Source: Acidimicrobiia bacterium
Lineage (GTDB): Bacteria; Actinomycetota; Acidimicrobiia; Spongiisociales; Spongiisociaceae
Direction: 5' to 3'
Assembly (NCBI GenBank): GCA_021296345.1
Contig: JAGWAN010000013.1
Location: 4,370 to 55,357, forward strand
Length of the DNA: 50,988 nucleotides
The notes beneath the pieces are model-generated. The model was not told where the DNA came from and made no database searches. It saw only the letters and a list, made by a program, of their open reading frames with translations. The translations under genes and the position numbers were made by a program. Positions 8,217 through 17,409 of the stretch are shown here, in pieces. Position 1 is the stretch's first letter. Each line of letters begins with the position of its first letter.

Positions 8217-9800
8217 TCAGCCCCCGAAGGCGTTCCGGGCCAGGTTGACCACCGCATCGGTGGTGGCCCCCAGGACGATCCGCGGGTAGACGCCGATGGC
8301 CACTATGGCCACGATCAGGGGCGCCCAGGCCAGCCACTCGGTGGGCTCGACATCGTGAAATTCGTGGTCGGACCACTCGGCCTTGGGCTCGCCCAGGTTG
8401 ACCCGCTGGAGCATCCACAGCATGTACCCGGCGGTGAGGACCGTTCCGATGGCGCCGATCACCATGTAGGTCTGGAACTGGCTGAGGCTCAGTCCGGCCA
8501 GGGGACGGTAGGCGCCCAGGAGCGACATGAACTCGCCCCAGAAGCCGGCCAGGCCGGGCAATCCCAGCGAGGCCATGGCGGTGAAGGCGAGGATGCCCCC
8601 CATCCAGGGCATGAGCTTCTGGTTGCCTCCGAGGCGGGCGATCTCACGGGTGTGGTAGCGGTGATGCATCGAGCCGGCCAGGAAGAAGAGCAGGCCGGTG
8701 ATCAGGCCGTGGGCGACCATGCCGATCAGCGAGGCGTTGAATCCCACATCGGTCATGGTGGCGATGCCCAGCATGACGAAACCCATGTGTCCGACCGAGG
8801 AGAAGGCGATCAGGCGCTTGATGTCGGTCTGGGCCAGGCAGGCCAGGGATCCGTAGATGATGCCGATCACTGCCAGCAGGCCGATGAAGGGGGCCCATTC
8901 CCGGGCCATGTCGGGGAGGATCGGGATGCTGATCCGCAGGAAGGCGTAGGAACCGAGCTTCAGCAGGATCGCCGCCAGGAGCACAGAGCCGACAGTGGGC
9001 GCGGCCGTGTGGGCGTCGGGGAGCCAGGTGTGGAACGGCCACATGGGCACCTTCACCGCGAAGCCCAGGAACATGGCCCCGAACACCAGGAACGCGAACG
9101 TGCCGCTCCCGAAGGCGTTCTGCGAGCCGAGCGCGATCAGGGTCGGGATGTCGAACGTGTTGTGCCCGAGGAAGTCGCCCGAACGGAAGTAGAGGGCGAG
9201 GAAGCCCAGCAGCATGAAGGCCGAGCCGAACAGGGTGAAGATGAAGAACTTGATGGCTGCGTAGAGCCGCATCGTCACCGTCCTGCCCAACACCGGGATG
9301 TGCCGCTTGGCGCTGTCGCCCCAGATTCCGATCATGAAGTACATGGGCAGGAGGACCAGTTCGAAGAAGATGAAGAAGAGCACCAGATCGAGCGCCACGA
9401 ACGTCCCGTTCATGCCGGTGGCCAGGAGCAGCATCAGCGCCAGGAAACCCCGGACGTTGCGGGGCTCCTCCCAGTGATCCCACGAGTAGATGACCGCCAG
9501 CACGGTCACCACCGCCGACAGGACCAGGAGCGGCAGGCTGATGCCGTCTACCCCGACGTGATACCGGGCGCCGATGGCCGGGATCCAGCTCTCGGAGACT
9601 TCGAACTGGAACTTCTCCGATGCCCCGTACCTGAAGTTGGCGGCCACCGCAACGGCCAGCACCGCGGTCAGGCCGGTCGTGACCAGGGCGAGCCACTTCT
9701 GGGCGTCCTCCCGGGCTTTGGGTATGGCGAACAGGGCCAGCGCGCCCACTGCGGGCAAGAACACGATGAGGCTGAGCCCCGCGGATTCGAACCAGGCCAT
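8217..9800 (-). CDS. nuoM: NADH-quinone oxidoreductase subunit M
   Basis: A 527-residue proton-pumping membrane subunit. Family signatures are GVDGISLPLLVLSAVV, FAVKVPMWPFHTWLPDAHT, APTVGSVLLAAILLKLGSY and DIKRLIAFSSVGHMGFV, including the channel glutamate/lysine regions. Full length, ATG start. It lies between nuoL (52 bp) and nuoN (3 bp), as in a standard nuo operon. A long open frame on the opposite strand is a codon-bias shadow. Confidence 0.96.
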   Translation of the reverse strand: MAWFESAGLSLIVFLPAVGALALFAIPKAREDAQKWLALVTTGLTAVLAVAVAANFRYGASEKFQFEVSESWIPAIGARYHVGVDGISLPLLVLSAVVTVLAVIYSWDHWEEPRNVRGFLALMLLLATGMNGTFVALDLVLFFIFFELVLLPMYFMIGIWGDSAKRHIPVLGRTVTMRLYAAIKFFIFTLFGSAFMLLGFLALYFRSGDFLGHNTFDIPTLIALGSQNAFGSGTFAFLVFGAMFLGFAVKVPMWPFHTWLPDAHTAAPTVGSVLLAAILLKLGSYAFLRISIPILPDMAREWAPFIGLLAVIGIIYGSLACLAQTDIKRLIAFSSVGHMGFVMLGIATMTDVGFNASLIGMVAHGLITGLLFFLAGSMHHRYHTREIARLGGNQKLMPWMGGILAFTAMASLGLPGLAGFWGEFMSLLGAYRPLAGLSLSQFQTYMVIGAIGTVLTAGYMLWMLQRVNLGEPKAEWSDHEFHDVEPTEWLAWAPLIVAIVAIGVYPRIVLGATTDAVVNLARNAFGG

Positions 9801-9852
9801 CTCGCTTGTCCTTCCTCTGTCTTCTCTCGGGTTTCCTTGTCGGATGCGTGTT

Positions 9853-11919
9853 CTAGGTGACCAGCACGAACGCCACCACCAGCAGCAGGGCGCCCCCCAC
9901 GAAGGCCCCGGCGTACTGCTGCACCTTGCCGCTCTGGAGGAGCCGGAGCTTCCCGCCCGCTCCCCTCGTCCCGCCCGCCGCGGCGTTGAGCAGCAGGTCG
10001 ATGCCCTGCTGGTCCAGGCGACCGTAGACCAGCCCGCCCAACCAGGCGGTGCCAGCCCCGGCGCCGTTGATGATGGCGTCTATGACGTAGCCATTGACCC
10101 AATCGACGGCCCGGGCCAGAGGGCCCTTGATCGGGTTCACGACGCCCTTCATGTAAAGGTCGTCGAGGTAGTACTTCCGGTGGAGGAGCGGGTAGAGCAC
10201 CGGAACCTGGAGCCGGTCCCGGGCCTGCTGGGTGTCCGCGTCCGGAGCGAACAACCGCCAGCCCACGGCGATGCCGACCAGGGCGGCGATCAGACCGTAG
10301 GCGGCGAGATCCCACTCGATCGCCTTGGGGTGGTAGTCGCCCATCGGGACGATGCGGGCGCCCACCCAGTCGGTGAAGTTACGAATCGGACCCCACGACA
10401 CTCCGGGGATGTTTAGCAGACCGGCGATCACGCTGGGGACCGCCAGGGCCACCAGCGGGGCGGTCATTACGCGGGGGGACTCGTGCGGATGGCCCTGGCC
10501 CTTGTAGGTGCCGAAGAAGGTGAGGACGACGGCCCGGGTCATGTAGAAGGCAGTGACGAACGCTCCCAGGATGGCCACCCACATGAACGCCGTGTACCCC
10601 TCGTGGCCGAGGGTGGCGAGGATCTCGTCCTTCGACCAGAAGCCCGCCAGCGGGATCACCCCCGCCAGCGAGAGGGAACCCACCACGAACGTCCAGAAGG
10701 TGACCGGCATCTCCTTGCGCAGGCCACCCATGTCGCTCATGTTGTTGGAGTGGACCGCGTGGATCACGGAGCCGGCCCCCAAGAACAGGAGGGCTTTGAA
10801 GAACGCGTGGGTGAAGAGGTGGAAGAGGCCGGCCGTGTACCCGCCCACCGCTACGGCCGCCATCATGTAGCCCAACTGGGAGACCGTGGAGTAGGCCAGC
10901 ACCCGCTTCAGGTCGTCGGCCACCAGTGCCAGGAAGCCGAGGACGAACAGGGTGATCACCGCGATGGTCACCATCCACGGACGTGCCGCCGTCGCCATCT
11001 GCTGGTAGAGGGGGAAGGTCCGGGCCATCAGGTAGATGCCGGCGGTGACCATGGTGGCGGCGTGCATGAGGGCGGACACCGGGGTGGGACCGGCCATGGC
11101 GTCCGGGAGCCACACGTGCAGGGGGAACTGGGCGGACTTGCCCATCGCCCCGAAGAACAGCAGCAGGGCGCCCGCCACGGCCACCCCTTCCAGGGCGCCG
11201 TCGTGTATATCGGCGGCCACGCTGAGGGTCGAGAAGCGGAAGCTGCCCAGCGTGGGCGCCAGGAGGATCGTCCCGAGGATCAGGCCCACGTCGGCCACCT
11301 TGTTGGTCATGAATGCCTTGACCGCCGCGTCGGTGTTCTCCTTCTGCTCCCAGTAATGGCCTATCAGCAGGTAGCTGGCCAGGCCGACCCCTTCCCAGCC
11401 GATGATCAGCTGGATCAGGTTGGGCGCCCCCACCAGCACCAGCATGGAACCGGCGAACAGCGACAGGGAGGCGAAGAACCACGGCACCCGGACGTCGCCC
11501 TTCATGTAGCCGTGGGCGTAGACGAAGACCAGGAAGCCCACGAAGGCCACCACCCAGTACATCATGATGGACAGGCCGTCCACCACGAACCCCAGCTCGA
11601 AGGCCAGGTTCTTGTCGGTGATCCCCAGGGTGCCGATCTCGGCGATGGTCAGGTTGACCTCGCGATAGATGCCGCCGGCCATATTCTGGACGAACAGCAC
11701 GCTGGCCCACAGCAGGTTGACGCCCATGGCGCCGATGGCCAGCTCGGCGCCGAGCCCCTTCATGCGCTTGCCCACCACGATGATGGCCAGGAAGGCCACG
11801 AAGGGGAGCGCCAGCATGATCCAGGCGGTCTCCGCGAAGAACCCGCCGGACGACAGGTCGCCGGCTGCGCCGTCCCCGGCGGCCAGGATCAGGGTTGCCG
11901 AGGCCACCGCGCTCACCAT
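9853..11919 (-). CDS. nuoL: NADH-quinone oxidoreductase subunit L
   Basis: A 688-residue distal proton-pumping subunit. Typical blocks are FVVDGLSIMMYWVVAFVGFL, IGWEGVGLASYLLIG, SAQFPLHVWLPDAMAGPTPVSALMHAATMVTAGIYL, DDLKRVLAYSTVSQLGYM and the C-terminal lateral-helix region ending in a hydrophobic anchor. An N-terminal hydrophobic stretch (ATLILAAGDG) precedes the first core helix. The ATG overlaps the nuoK stop by 7 nt (ATGGTGA), which implies translational coupling. Intact throughout. Confidence 0.96.
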   Translation of the reverse strand: MVSAVASATLILAAGDGAAGDLSSGGFFAETAWIMLALPFVAFLAIIVVGKRMKGLGAELAIGAMGVNLLWASVLFVQNMAGGIYREVNLTIAEIGTLGITDKNLAFELGFVVDGLSIMMYWVVAFVGFLVFVYAHGYMKGDVRVPWFFASLSLFAGSMLVLVGAPNLIQLIIGWEGVGLASYLLIGHYWEQKENTDAAVKAFMTNKVADVGLILGTILLAPTLGSFRFSTLSVAADIHDGALEGVAVAGALLLFFGAMGKSAQFPLHVWLPDAMAGPTPVSALMHAATMVTAGIYLMARTFPLYQQMATAARPWMVTIAVITLFVLGFLALVADDLKRVLAYSTVSQLGYMMAAVAVGGYTAGLFHLFTHAFFKALLFLGAGSVIHAVHSNNMSDMGGLRKEMPVTFWTFVVGSLSLAGVIPLAGFWSKDEILATLGHEGYTAFMWVAILGAFVTAFYMTRAVVLTFFGTYKGQGHPHESPRVMTAPLVALAVPSVIAGLLNIPGVSWGPIRNFTDWVGARIVPMGDYHPKAIEWDLAAYGLIAALVGIAVGWRLFAPDADTQQARDRLQVPVLYPLLHRKYYLDDLYMKGVVNPIKGPLARAVDWVNGYVIDAIINGAGAGTAWLGGLVYGRLDQQGIDLLLNAAAGGTRGAGGKLRLLQSGKVQQYAGAFVGGALLLVVAFVLVT

Positions 11920-12218
11920 CGCATTAGATCCAGCTCGTCGATGTTGCCCGATGCGCGGTTGCGGAACACCATGAGGATGATGGCCAGGCCGATCCCGACC
12001 TCCGCGGCGGCGATGGTGATCACGAAGATGGCGAATATCTGGCCGTGGGCGGCGGCGGTGTTCCAGAAGGCCTCGAAGGCGATCAGGTTGATGTTCACGG
12101 CCGCGAGCATGAGCTCGACCGCCAGGAGCACCGTCACCGCGTTGCGGCGTGACAGCAGGCCGTACACCCCGATGGAGAACAGGAGCGCTCCCAGGATCAG
12201 GAACTGGGTCAGGACCAT
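11913..12218 (-). CDS. nuoK: NADH-quinone oxidoreductase subunit K
   Basis: A 101-residue protein with three transmembrane helices. The second and third helices contain the conserved glutamates (VELMLAAVNINLIAFE and ITIAAAEVGIGLAIILMVFR). These match the proton-path glutamates of NuoK. Normal length. It overlaps nuoL by 7 nt and follows nuoJ after 22 bp. Confidence 0.95.
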   Translation of the reverse strand: MVLTQFLILGALLFSIGVYGLLSRRNAVTVLLAVELMLAAVNINLIAFEAFWNTAAAHGQIFAIFVITIAAAEVGIGLAIILMVFRNRASGNIDELDLMRW

Positions 12219-12240
12219 GCCGAACTCCGCCGGATCGGGG

Positions 12241-12807
12241 TCATACGCGGGCCCCCTCCTCCTCCTCGGCCGGGGTGAGGTCCTTGCGGGCCAGAGTGAT
12301 CCCGCCGATCAGGGCGGCCAGCAGGACGAAGCCGACCGCTTCGAACGGGATCAGGTAGCGGTTGATGAACCCTTCGCCCAGGATCCCGGTGGGGGTGGCC
12401 CGGCCCACCGCGGGGAGCGGGTCCCCGAAGCCGCCTATCTGCTGGGTGACTCCGTTGATCAGCCAGAAGGTAACCGCGAACACCCCGAGAGCGGCGGCCG
12501 CGGCCGGCCACCTGGTGTCGTGGCTGAGGTTGGTCTCCCGCCCGATCGGAGCTCGGGTAATCATGATGCCGAACAGGAAGAGCACCACCACCGCCCCTAT
12601 GTAGACCAGGACCAGCACCCAGGCCACGAACTCGGCCGACAGAAGGATGAACAACCCGGCCGAGGCGGCCAGAGCCAGGACCAGGAACAGGGCGGCGTGG
12701 ACAACGTTGCGGCTGGTCACAACCCGCAGCGCCGCTACCACCATGGGGATCGCCATGGCCAGGAAAGCCCAGTTGACGGGTTCGGCGATCCAATCGGAGA
12801 AGGTCAT
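12241..12807 (-). CDS. nuoJ: NADH-quinone oxidoreductase subunit J
   Basis: A 188-residue five-helix membrane subunit. Recognisable by VVTSRNVVHAALFLVLALAASAGLFILL and the conserved VLVYIGAVVVLFLFGIMI helix, which in complex I contains a pi-bulge linked to coupling. The C-terminus is charged (ARKDLTPAEEEEGARV). It sits 33 bp after nuoI. Confidence 0.93.
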   Translation of the reverse strand: MTFSDWIAEPVNWAFLAMAIPMVVAALRVVTSRNVVHAALFLVLALAASAGLFILLSAEFVAWVLVLVYIGAVVVLFLFGIMITRAPIGRETNLSHDTRWPAAAAALGVFAVTFWLINGVTQQIGGFGDPLPAVGRATPTGILGEGFINRYLIPFEAVGFVLLAALIGGITLARKDLTPAEEEEGARV

Positions 12808-12840
12808 CCCACCCGTCCTACCGGTCGGCCGTCACAGCGG

Positions 12841-13362
12841 TCACGATTGGGCTCCCAGGCCCTTGGGCACCGTCTCCATCCAGTCCTGGAGGCGATCCAT
12901 GTCATGCATCATCGGCCCCATGCCGTACTCCGAGTACTCGTACTCGGGGGTCCAGAACAGTGCGTCGAAGGGACAGACCTCCACGCAGATACCGCAGTAC
13001 ATGCAGAGGGCGTAGTCGATGTCGAAGCGGTCCAGGGTGGCCCGGGCCCGGGGCCTCCCGCCGGGACGGGTCGGTGGCTTGATCTCCTTGTGGCCCTCTA
13101 TGTAGATACACCAGTCGGGACAGGACCGGGCGCACAGCATGCACACCGTGCAGGCTTCCTGATCAAGGGCGATGACCCCCCGCGCTCGGGGAACAGGGGT
13201 CTCCTTGACCTTGGGATAGTTGACCGTGGACCGCAGTCCAACCCTTCCTCCGGACAGGTTGAAGGCCCAGGTCCGGAGCATGGTGGTGAAGGTGACCCGC
13301 ATGCCGGTCAGCATGCCGAGCCTGGGCAGCTTGGTGAGGGAGCTCAGTTGGGGGAGTTTCAT
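12841..13362 (-). CDS. nuoI: NADH-quinone oxidoreductase subunit I (2x[4Fe-4S] ferredoxin-like)
   Basis: A 173-residue peripheral-arm subunit. Two complete cluster-binding motifs are present: CTVCMLCARSCPDWC and CMYCGICVEVCPFDAL, each CxxCxxCxxxCP. These give clusters N6a and N6b, which pass electrons toward NuoB. An N-terminal amphipathic segment (MLTGMRVTFTTMLRTW) probably lies on the membrane. The C-terminus has an acidic/Met-rich tail (EYSEYGMGPMMHDMD). It abuts the nuoH stop directly. Confidence 0.95.
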   Translation of the reverse strand: MKLPQLSSLTKLPRLGMLTGMRVTFTTMLRTWAFNLSGGRVGLRSTVNYPKVKETPVPRARGVIALDQEACTVCMLCARSCPDWCIYIEGHKEIKPPTRPGGRPRARATLDRFDIDYALCMYCGICVEVCPFDALFWTPEYEYSEYGMGPMMHDMDRLQDWMETVPKGLGAQS

Positions 13363-14358
13363 CTATATCACTACCTTCAGTACGGCGGTCACGATGATGT
13401 TCAGGATCGAGATCGGAATCAACCACTTCCAGGCCAGAGTCTGGAGCTGATCCTCCCGCAGCCTGGGGAGGGTCCACCGCAACCAGATCATCAGGAAGAC
13501 GAGGACTCCGACCTTGGCGAACAGGATGATCGGCGACAGCAGGGTCTCGGGGTTGATCCCCCACAAACCGTAACCACCCAGGAACAGGGTGGCGGCGATC
13601 ACCGACATCGAGAACATGTTTGCGAACTCGGCCAGGAAGAAGAACAGGAAGCGGAACCCCGAGTACTCGGTGACGTAGCCCATCACCAGCTCCGATTCGG
13701 CGATCGGCATGTCGAACGGGAGACGGGTCAGCTCCGCGAGCGTTGCGATCATGAAGATCGCGAATCCGATGAACTGGGTCAGAGCGAACGGCCAACCCTG
13801 GGCCACCTGCGCCGACACGATGCCTTGCATCGACATCGTTCCCGCCTGGATCACCACCCCGACCGTGGCGAGCACTAGCGGCAGCTCGTAGGCGATCAAC
13901 TGGCCGGCGGCCCGGAGTCCTCCGATCATCGAGTACTTGTTGGCCGACGACCATCCGGCCATGAGCACGCCGATGGTGCTCACCGACGAGATGGCCAGGG
14001 CGTAGAAGATGCCGACCTCCAGGTCGCGCACGATCCCGTACCGGGAGGAAGGGTGGAGAGGGACGATCACCAGCAACGCCATCGTCCCCAGCATCACCAG
14101 GGCGGGCGCCCACTTGAAGACCGGGCGATCCGCCTTCTCGGGGATGATGTCCTCTTTCTGGATGAACTTCACCCCGTCGGCTATCAGCTGGGCCCAACCG
14201 AACCGCCCGCCGGCGAAGTAGGGGCCCACCCGGCTCTGCATGTGGGCGGAGAGCTTCATCTCCGCGTAACCGATCACCATCCCGATCACCGGTACCACCG
14301 CCGCCGCTACCGCCAGCTTGATGGCCAGCAACCACCAGAAGGTCAGCTCCAGGCTCAT
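13363..14358 (-). CDS. nuoH: NADH-quinone oxidoreductase subunit H
   Basis: A 331-residue membrane subunit that forms the quinone chamber with NuoD and NuoB. Signatures are AEMKLSAHMQSRVGPYFAGGRFGWAQLIADGVKF, ELTRLPFDMPIAESELVMGYVTEYSG and the C-terminal WLRWTLPRLREDQLQTLAWKWLIP. The start is the ATG overlapping the nuoD stop (ATGA), giving MSLELTFWWLLAIKLAV. Direct nuoD-nuoH coupling means nuoE, F and G are absent from their usual place. Confidence 0.95.
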   Translation of the reverse strand: MSLELTFWWLLAIKLAVAAAVVPVIGMVIGYAEMKLSAHMQSRVGPYFAGGRFGWAQLIADGVKFIQKEDIIPEKADRPVFKWAPALVMLGTMALLVIVPLHPSSRYGIVRDLEVGIFYALAISSVSTIGVLMAGWSSANKYSMIGGLRAAGQLIAYELPLVLATVGVVIQAGTMSMQGIVSAQVAQGWPFALTQFIGFAIFMIATLAELTRLPFDMPIAESELVMGYVTEYSGFRFLFFFLAEFANMFSMSVIAATLFLGGYGLWGINPETLLSPIILFAKVGVLVFLMIWLRWTLPRLREDQLQTLAWKWLIPISILNIIVTAVLKVVI

Positions 14359-15539
14359 CGGTCGACATCTCCGAGCACGAAGTCCAGCGATCCCATGATG
14401 GCGATGAAGTCGGGGACCAGGGCCTCCTCCAGGATCCAGGGCAGGATCGAGAGGTTGGAGAACGAGGCGGACCGGATCTTGAGGCGGTAGGGCCCCAAAC
14501 CACCGAGGGACACCAGGTGATAGCCCATCTCGCCCTTCGGGTTCTCGGCCCGCACGTAGGTCTCGCCGGCCGGAACCTTGATGATGCGGGGCACCTTCGC
14601 CTGGAGCGGGCTGGACGGCAGGCCGTCGATGGCCTGGGTGATGATGCGGGCCGATTGACGGATCTCCTCGAGGCGCACCCACCACCGGTCCCAGCAGTCA
14701 CCATTCCGACCGACGGGGACGTCGAAGTCGAATTCGGCGTACGGCAGGTAGTCCGACACCGTTCTCAGGTCGAACCCGGCGCCAGAAGCCCGCAGGTTTG
14801 GCCCGGAGACCCCGTAGGAAGCCCCGACATCGACCGGCAGGACCCCGACATTCTTGGTGCGGGCCAGGAACACCTCGTTGCCCGCCACCAGGTTCTCGAT
14901 CTCTTCGCAGGTGGCGAGCACCTTCGTCATGGCATCCCTGGTCTCGGCCAGGAAGCCGGAAGGTATGTCCATACCGGCCTTTTTGGTGGTCGGCCCTGCC
15001 GCGTAGACGGGCTTGACCCCCCCGATACGGTTGAAGTTGGGGTGGAAGCGGCCTCCCGTGACCGACTCCAGCAGGTCCAGCACCCTCTCCCGTTCCCGGA
15101 GGGCGAAGAAGAGCGGCGTGGCGGCGCCCAGCTCCAGCGGGTAGGAGGCCATGAACACCAGATGGGACGAAATCCGCGCCATCTCGGTCAATACCAGCCT
15201 GATCCATTGCGCCCGGGGCGGGGCCTCCACACCCATCAGGCGCTCGGCAGCCACCACGAACGGGACCTCGTTGGCGAACCCCGAGACCCAGTCGATCCGG
15301 TTGATGATGGTGATTATCTGGGGGTAGGTGCGAACCTCCGACAGCTTCTCGTAACCCCTGTGCATGTACCCGATGACCGGGCGGACGTTGGTGGCCCGCT
15401 CACCATCGACCGTCGCTATGAGGCGTAGCACGCCGTGCGTGGAGGGATGCTGGGGGCCGATGTTGAGGGTCATGCCCTCGGTCTCCAGCTCTACGGAGAC
15501 GGCCGCCTCCGATAGGTGATGAGCGAACGTGCCTTCCAT
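14355..15539 (-). CDS. nuoD: NADH-quinone oxidoreductase subunit D
   Basis: A 394-residue 49-kDa-type subunit. The N-terminal quinone-site motif LNIGPQHPSTHGVLRL, the YMHRGYEKL block, RIDWVSGFANE and the C-terminal IMGSLDFVLGDVDR are all intact. I place the start at the ATG giving MEGTFAHHL. The frame stays open far upstream, but that stretch is the palindromic repeat, not protein. The ribosome site must lie in the left end of that repeat (only a weak AGGCAG), so it could be masked by structure. Overlaps nuoH by 4 nt. Confidence 0.94.
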   Translation of the reverse strand: MEGTFAHHLSEAAVSVELETEGMTLNIGPQHPSTHGVLRLIATVDGERATNVRPVIGYMHRGYEKLSEVRTYPQIITIINRIDWVSGFANEVPFVVAAERLMGVEAPPRAQWIRLVLTEMARISSHLVFMASYPLELGAATPLFFALRERERVLDLLESVTGGRFHPNFNRIGGVKPVYAAGPTTKKAGMDIPSGFLAETRDAMTKVLATCEEIENLVAGNEVFLARTKNVGVLPVDVGASYGVSGPNLRASGAGFDLRTVSDYLPYAEFDFDVPVGRNGDCWDRWWVRLEEIRQSARIITQAIDGLPSSPLQAKVPRIIKVPAGETYVRAENPKGEMGYHLVSLGGLGPYRLKIRSASFSNLSILPWILEEALVPDFIAIMGSLDFVLGDVDR

Positions 15540-15540
15540 C

Positions 15541-15704
15541 AGTGGTCTGCCTGTGAAATGGCGTCGTGATATGCGCCGCCAGGGGCGTTCCTCGCAAGGC
15601 CCGCTGACGAAGGCGTACCCGCAGCGGTACGTTGAGGAGGCGAAACGCAGCGAGGGGCGTCGCTGGCAAGCAGAGCGCGGCGGTCGTCTTGCAGGTAGAC
15701 CACT
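15541..15704 (-). repeat. 164-bp imperfect palindromic element between nuoC and nuoD
   Basis: The ends are 13-bp inverted repeats with one mismatch (AGTGGTCTGCCTG at 15541-15553; CAGGTAGACCACT at 15692-15704). The exact centre (15622.5) is a perfect CGTACC-CGCAGC-GGTACG hairpin at 15614-15631. Intermediate blocks also pair, for example GCCAGGGGCG and CGAGGGGCGTCGCTGGC. The element therefore folds as one long stem. It begins one base after the nuoD start codon (in genome order) and its other end overlaps the nuoC stop codon. Strand is nominal. It looks like a MITE or an extended REP-type unit; no second copy is visible in this window and no transposase is nearby. Confidence 0.75.
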
Positions 15705-16305
15705 AAGCGCCTGGGTTCTCGGTTGAAGGGCTGCTGCCGTTCTCGGGCATGTCCTCGACATCGACCTTGCCCGGCCATGGCTTCACCTCCCGGCTCAGCA
15801 ACGGGAAGTCCTTGCGGAGCGGGTGGCCCTCGAACGAGTCGGGCAGGTAGAGCTTGGTAAGATCCGGATGGCCCACGAAGTCGATGCCGAACATCTCGGC
15901 GGCCTCCCGCTCGTGCCAGTTGGCGCCCGGATAGACATCGGCCACGCTCGCGATGGATGGGGAGTCATGGTCGAGGTCGGTCGAGATTATGGCCAGGTTG
16001 CCGTCCGACAGGTTGGAGACCGCGCATAGCAGTTCGTAGCGCTCCTCCACCGGTTCGTCGGGCTCATCCCCCACCGCCACCTCGTTCGTCCAATCGATGG
16101 CCGACAACCAGGACAGGAACACCAGACCCAGGTCACCGGAGGTGACGGTCAGGGCCTCCTTCCAGGCTGAGGATGCCACCCGCACCTTGACGGTTCCATG
16201 GGACACCTCGGCCCGGCCGCCCACCGCTCCGGCCACCCGATCGGCGAACTCGTCGAGCGCCGCGGCTGCCTCGGAGACGCTGTTCTCAGACGGGCTGGCG
16301 GTCAC
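15703..16305 (-). CDS. nuoC: NADH-quinone oxidoreductase subunit C
   Basis: A 200-residue 30-kDa-type subunit. The diagnostic block [38 protein letters not shown] and [10 protein letters not shown] are present. The N-terminal part is less conserved, as is usual. It is not fused to NuoD. The start overlaps the 3' end of nuoB. Its TAG stop overlaps the right end of the palindromic repeat, so the element lies immediately behind this gene and may have set the present C-terminus ([13 protein letters not shown]). Confidence 0.93.
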   Translation of the reverse strand: MTASPSENSVSEAAAALDEFADRVAGAVGGRAEVSHGTVKVRVASSAWKEALTVTSGDLGLVFLSWLSAIDWTNEVAVGDEPDEPVEERYELLCAVSNLSDGNLAIISTDLDHDSPSIASVADVYPGANWHEREAAEMFGIDFVGHPDLTKLYLPDSFEGHPLRKDFPLLSREVKPWPGKVDVEDMPENGSSPSTENPGA

Positions 16306-16786
16306 GCTGCTTCCACTTGTCGCGCACGTCCTCGTTCTTGATCTTCTCCTGCAGCAGGACGATCCCGTCCATCAGGGCCTCCGGCCGGGGCGGGCATCCG
16401 GGCACGTATACATCCACCGGAATGATCTGATCCACCCCCTTGGTGACCGAGTAGGAATCCCAGTAGGGACCGCCACAGTTGGAGCAGGAGCCCATCGATA
16501 TCACGTACTTGGGCTCGGGCATCTGCTCGTAGAGGCGCTTGATAGCCGGGGCCATCTTGTCGGTCACGGTTCCCGCCACCACCATCAGGTCGGCCTGCCG
16601 CGGCGAGGCCGGCAACGGGATGATCCCGAAGCGCATGAAGTCGTAGCGTGGTCCGGAGGCGGCCATCATCTCGATGGCGCAGCAGGCCAGGCCGAACTGG
16701 AACAGCCAGAGCGAGTAGCGGCGGGACCAGTTGAGCAACCAGGAAACCGGTTTCAGGCCCCCGAAGCGATCGGCGACTATTCCCAC
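16286..16786 (-). CDS. nuoB: NADH-quinone oxidoreductase subunit B (cluster N2)
   Basis: A 166-residue subunit carrying the terminal cluster N2. The four ligands are visible in [17 protein letters not shown] and [15 protein letters not shown]. The start is a GTG overlapping the nuoA 3' end by 10 nt (GTGGGAATAG), giving [16 protein letters not shown]; the open frame continues further upstream into nuoA but that part is not protein-like. Typical length for NuoB of this type. Confidence 0.95.
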   Translation of the reverse strand: MGIVADRFGGLKPVSWLLNWSRRYSLWLFQFGLACCAIEMMAASGPRYDFMRFGIIPLPASPRQADLMVVAGTVTDKMAPAIKRLYEQMPEPKYVISMGSCSNCGGPYWDSYSVTKGVDQIIPVDVYVPGCPPRPEALMDGIVLLQEKIKNEDVRDKWKQRDRQPV

Positions 16787-17142
16787 CGGAGCACCCCTTT
16801 GCGCACCGCGTACAGGAGCCCTTCGAGGAGGGTCAGGATGAAGACGATGATGGCTATCGCCCCCGGCAGGCCGAGCTCCTCGGCCTTGATCGCCCACGGG
16901 AAGATGAAGACCGCCTCCACATCGAACAGCACGAACAGCAGTCCGAAGATGTAGTAGCGGATGAAGGTCTGGTTCCAGCCCTCCCCGACCGCGTCGACGC
17001 CGCACTCGTAGGTGGAGACCTTCTCGCGGGTGGGGTTGGAGGGCCGCACCAGATAGGTGATACCCAGAGTGAGGGCCACCAGCAGGACTCCGAATGCGGC
17101 AAAGGCAGCCACCGCGACGTAGTCCTGGAAGTATTCGCTCAC
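16777..17142 (-). CDS. nuoA: NADH-quinone oxidoreductase subunit A
   Basis: A 121-residue, three-helix membrane subunit. The first helix is followed by the conserved loop [20 protein letters not shown] and the [15 protein letters not shown] helix with its channel acidic residues. It is the first gene of the eleven-gene operon. A TATACT element about 115 bp upstream may be its -10. Confidence 0.95.
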   Translation of the reverse strand: MSEYFQDYVAVAAFAAFGVLLVALTLGITYLVRPSNPTREKVSTYECGVDAVGEGWNQTFIRYYIFGLLFVLFDVEAVFIFPWAIKAEELGLPGAIAIIVFILTLLEGLLYAVRKGVLRWE

Positions 17143-17255
17143 GGTCGTTCCACCCGTCGCCTTGGTCGCCCTATTCCCGGCTGTTCGAGTCCGGTTCCGC
17201 CCCGCTCAGCCGGTCGGCGCTGGGACCGCGGTCGCCGGCGGCTCGAACCCTGGCG

Positions 17256-17285
17256 AGTATAGGGACCAACCTGGGTTCGGATTGA
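17256..17285 (-). promoter_or_regulatory. Candidate promoter of the nuo operon
   Basis: On the minus strand a TATACT (forward positions 17256-17261) is preceded by TTCAAT/CAATCC about 17-19 bp upstream. It would give a 5' leader of roughly 105 nt before nuoA. The rest of 17143-17409, the gap between the divergent nuoA and the next gene, is GC-rich with no strong hairpin. The -35 match is poor. Confidence 0.3.
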
Positions 17286-17409
17286 ATCCACACCACCCAG
17301 GATGCGTCCCTCCTGAGCGGGCCGGTAGCGGCCCCTGGATGCGCCCGACGAGGCGGGCGCGCTTGCGGGCCTCTCATCCGGGTGACCAGAGAACGGCTAG
17401 CGTTCGGGG

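Noticed and set aside
8196-9860. 554-codon plus-strand open frame opposite nuoM
   Set aside because: Low-complexity antisense shadow of a conserved gene.
10483-13878. 1131-codon plus-strand open frame opposite nuoL-nuoI
   Set aside because: Composed of His/Gln/Gly/Asp/Arg-rich sequence without domains and exactly antisense to intact nuo genes; a codon-bias shadow.
15540-15761. N-terminal extension of NuoD through the palindromic element
   Set aside because: The extension is Arg/Pro-rich translation of the repeat and of the end of nuoC; NuoD homology begins just after the ATG at 15539.
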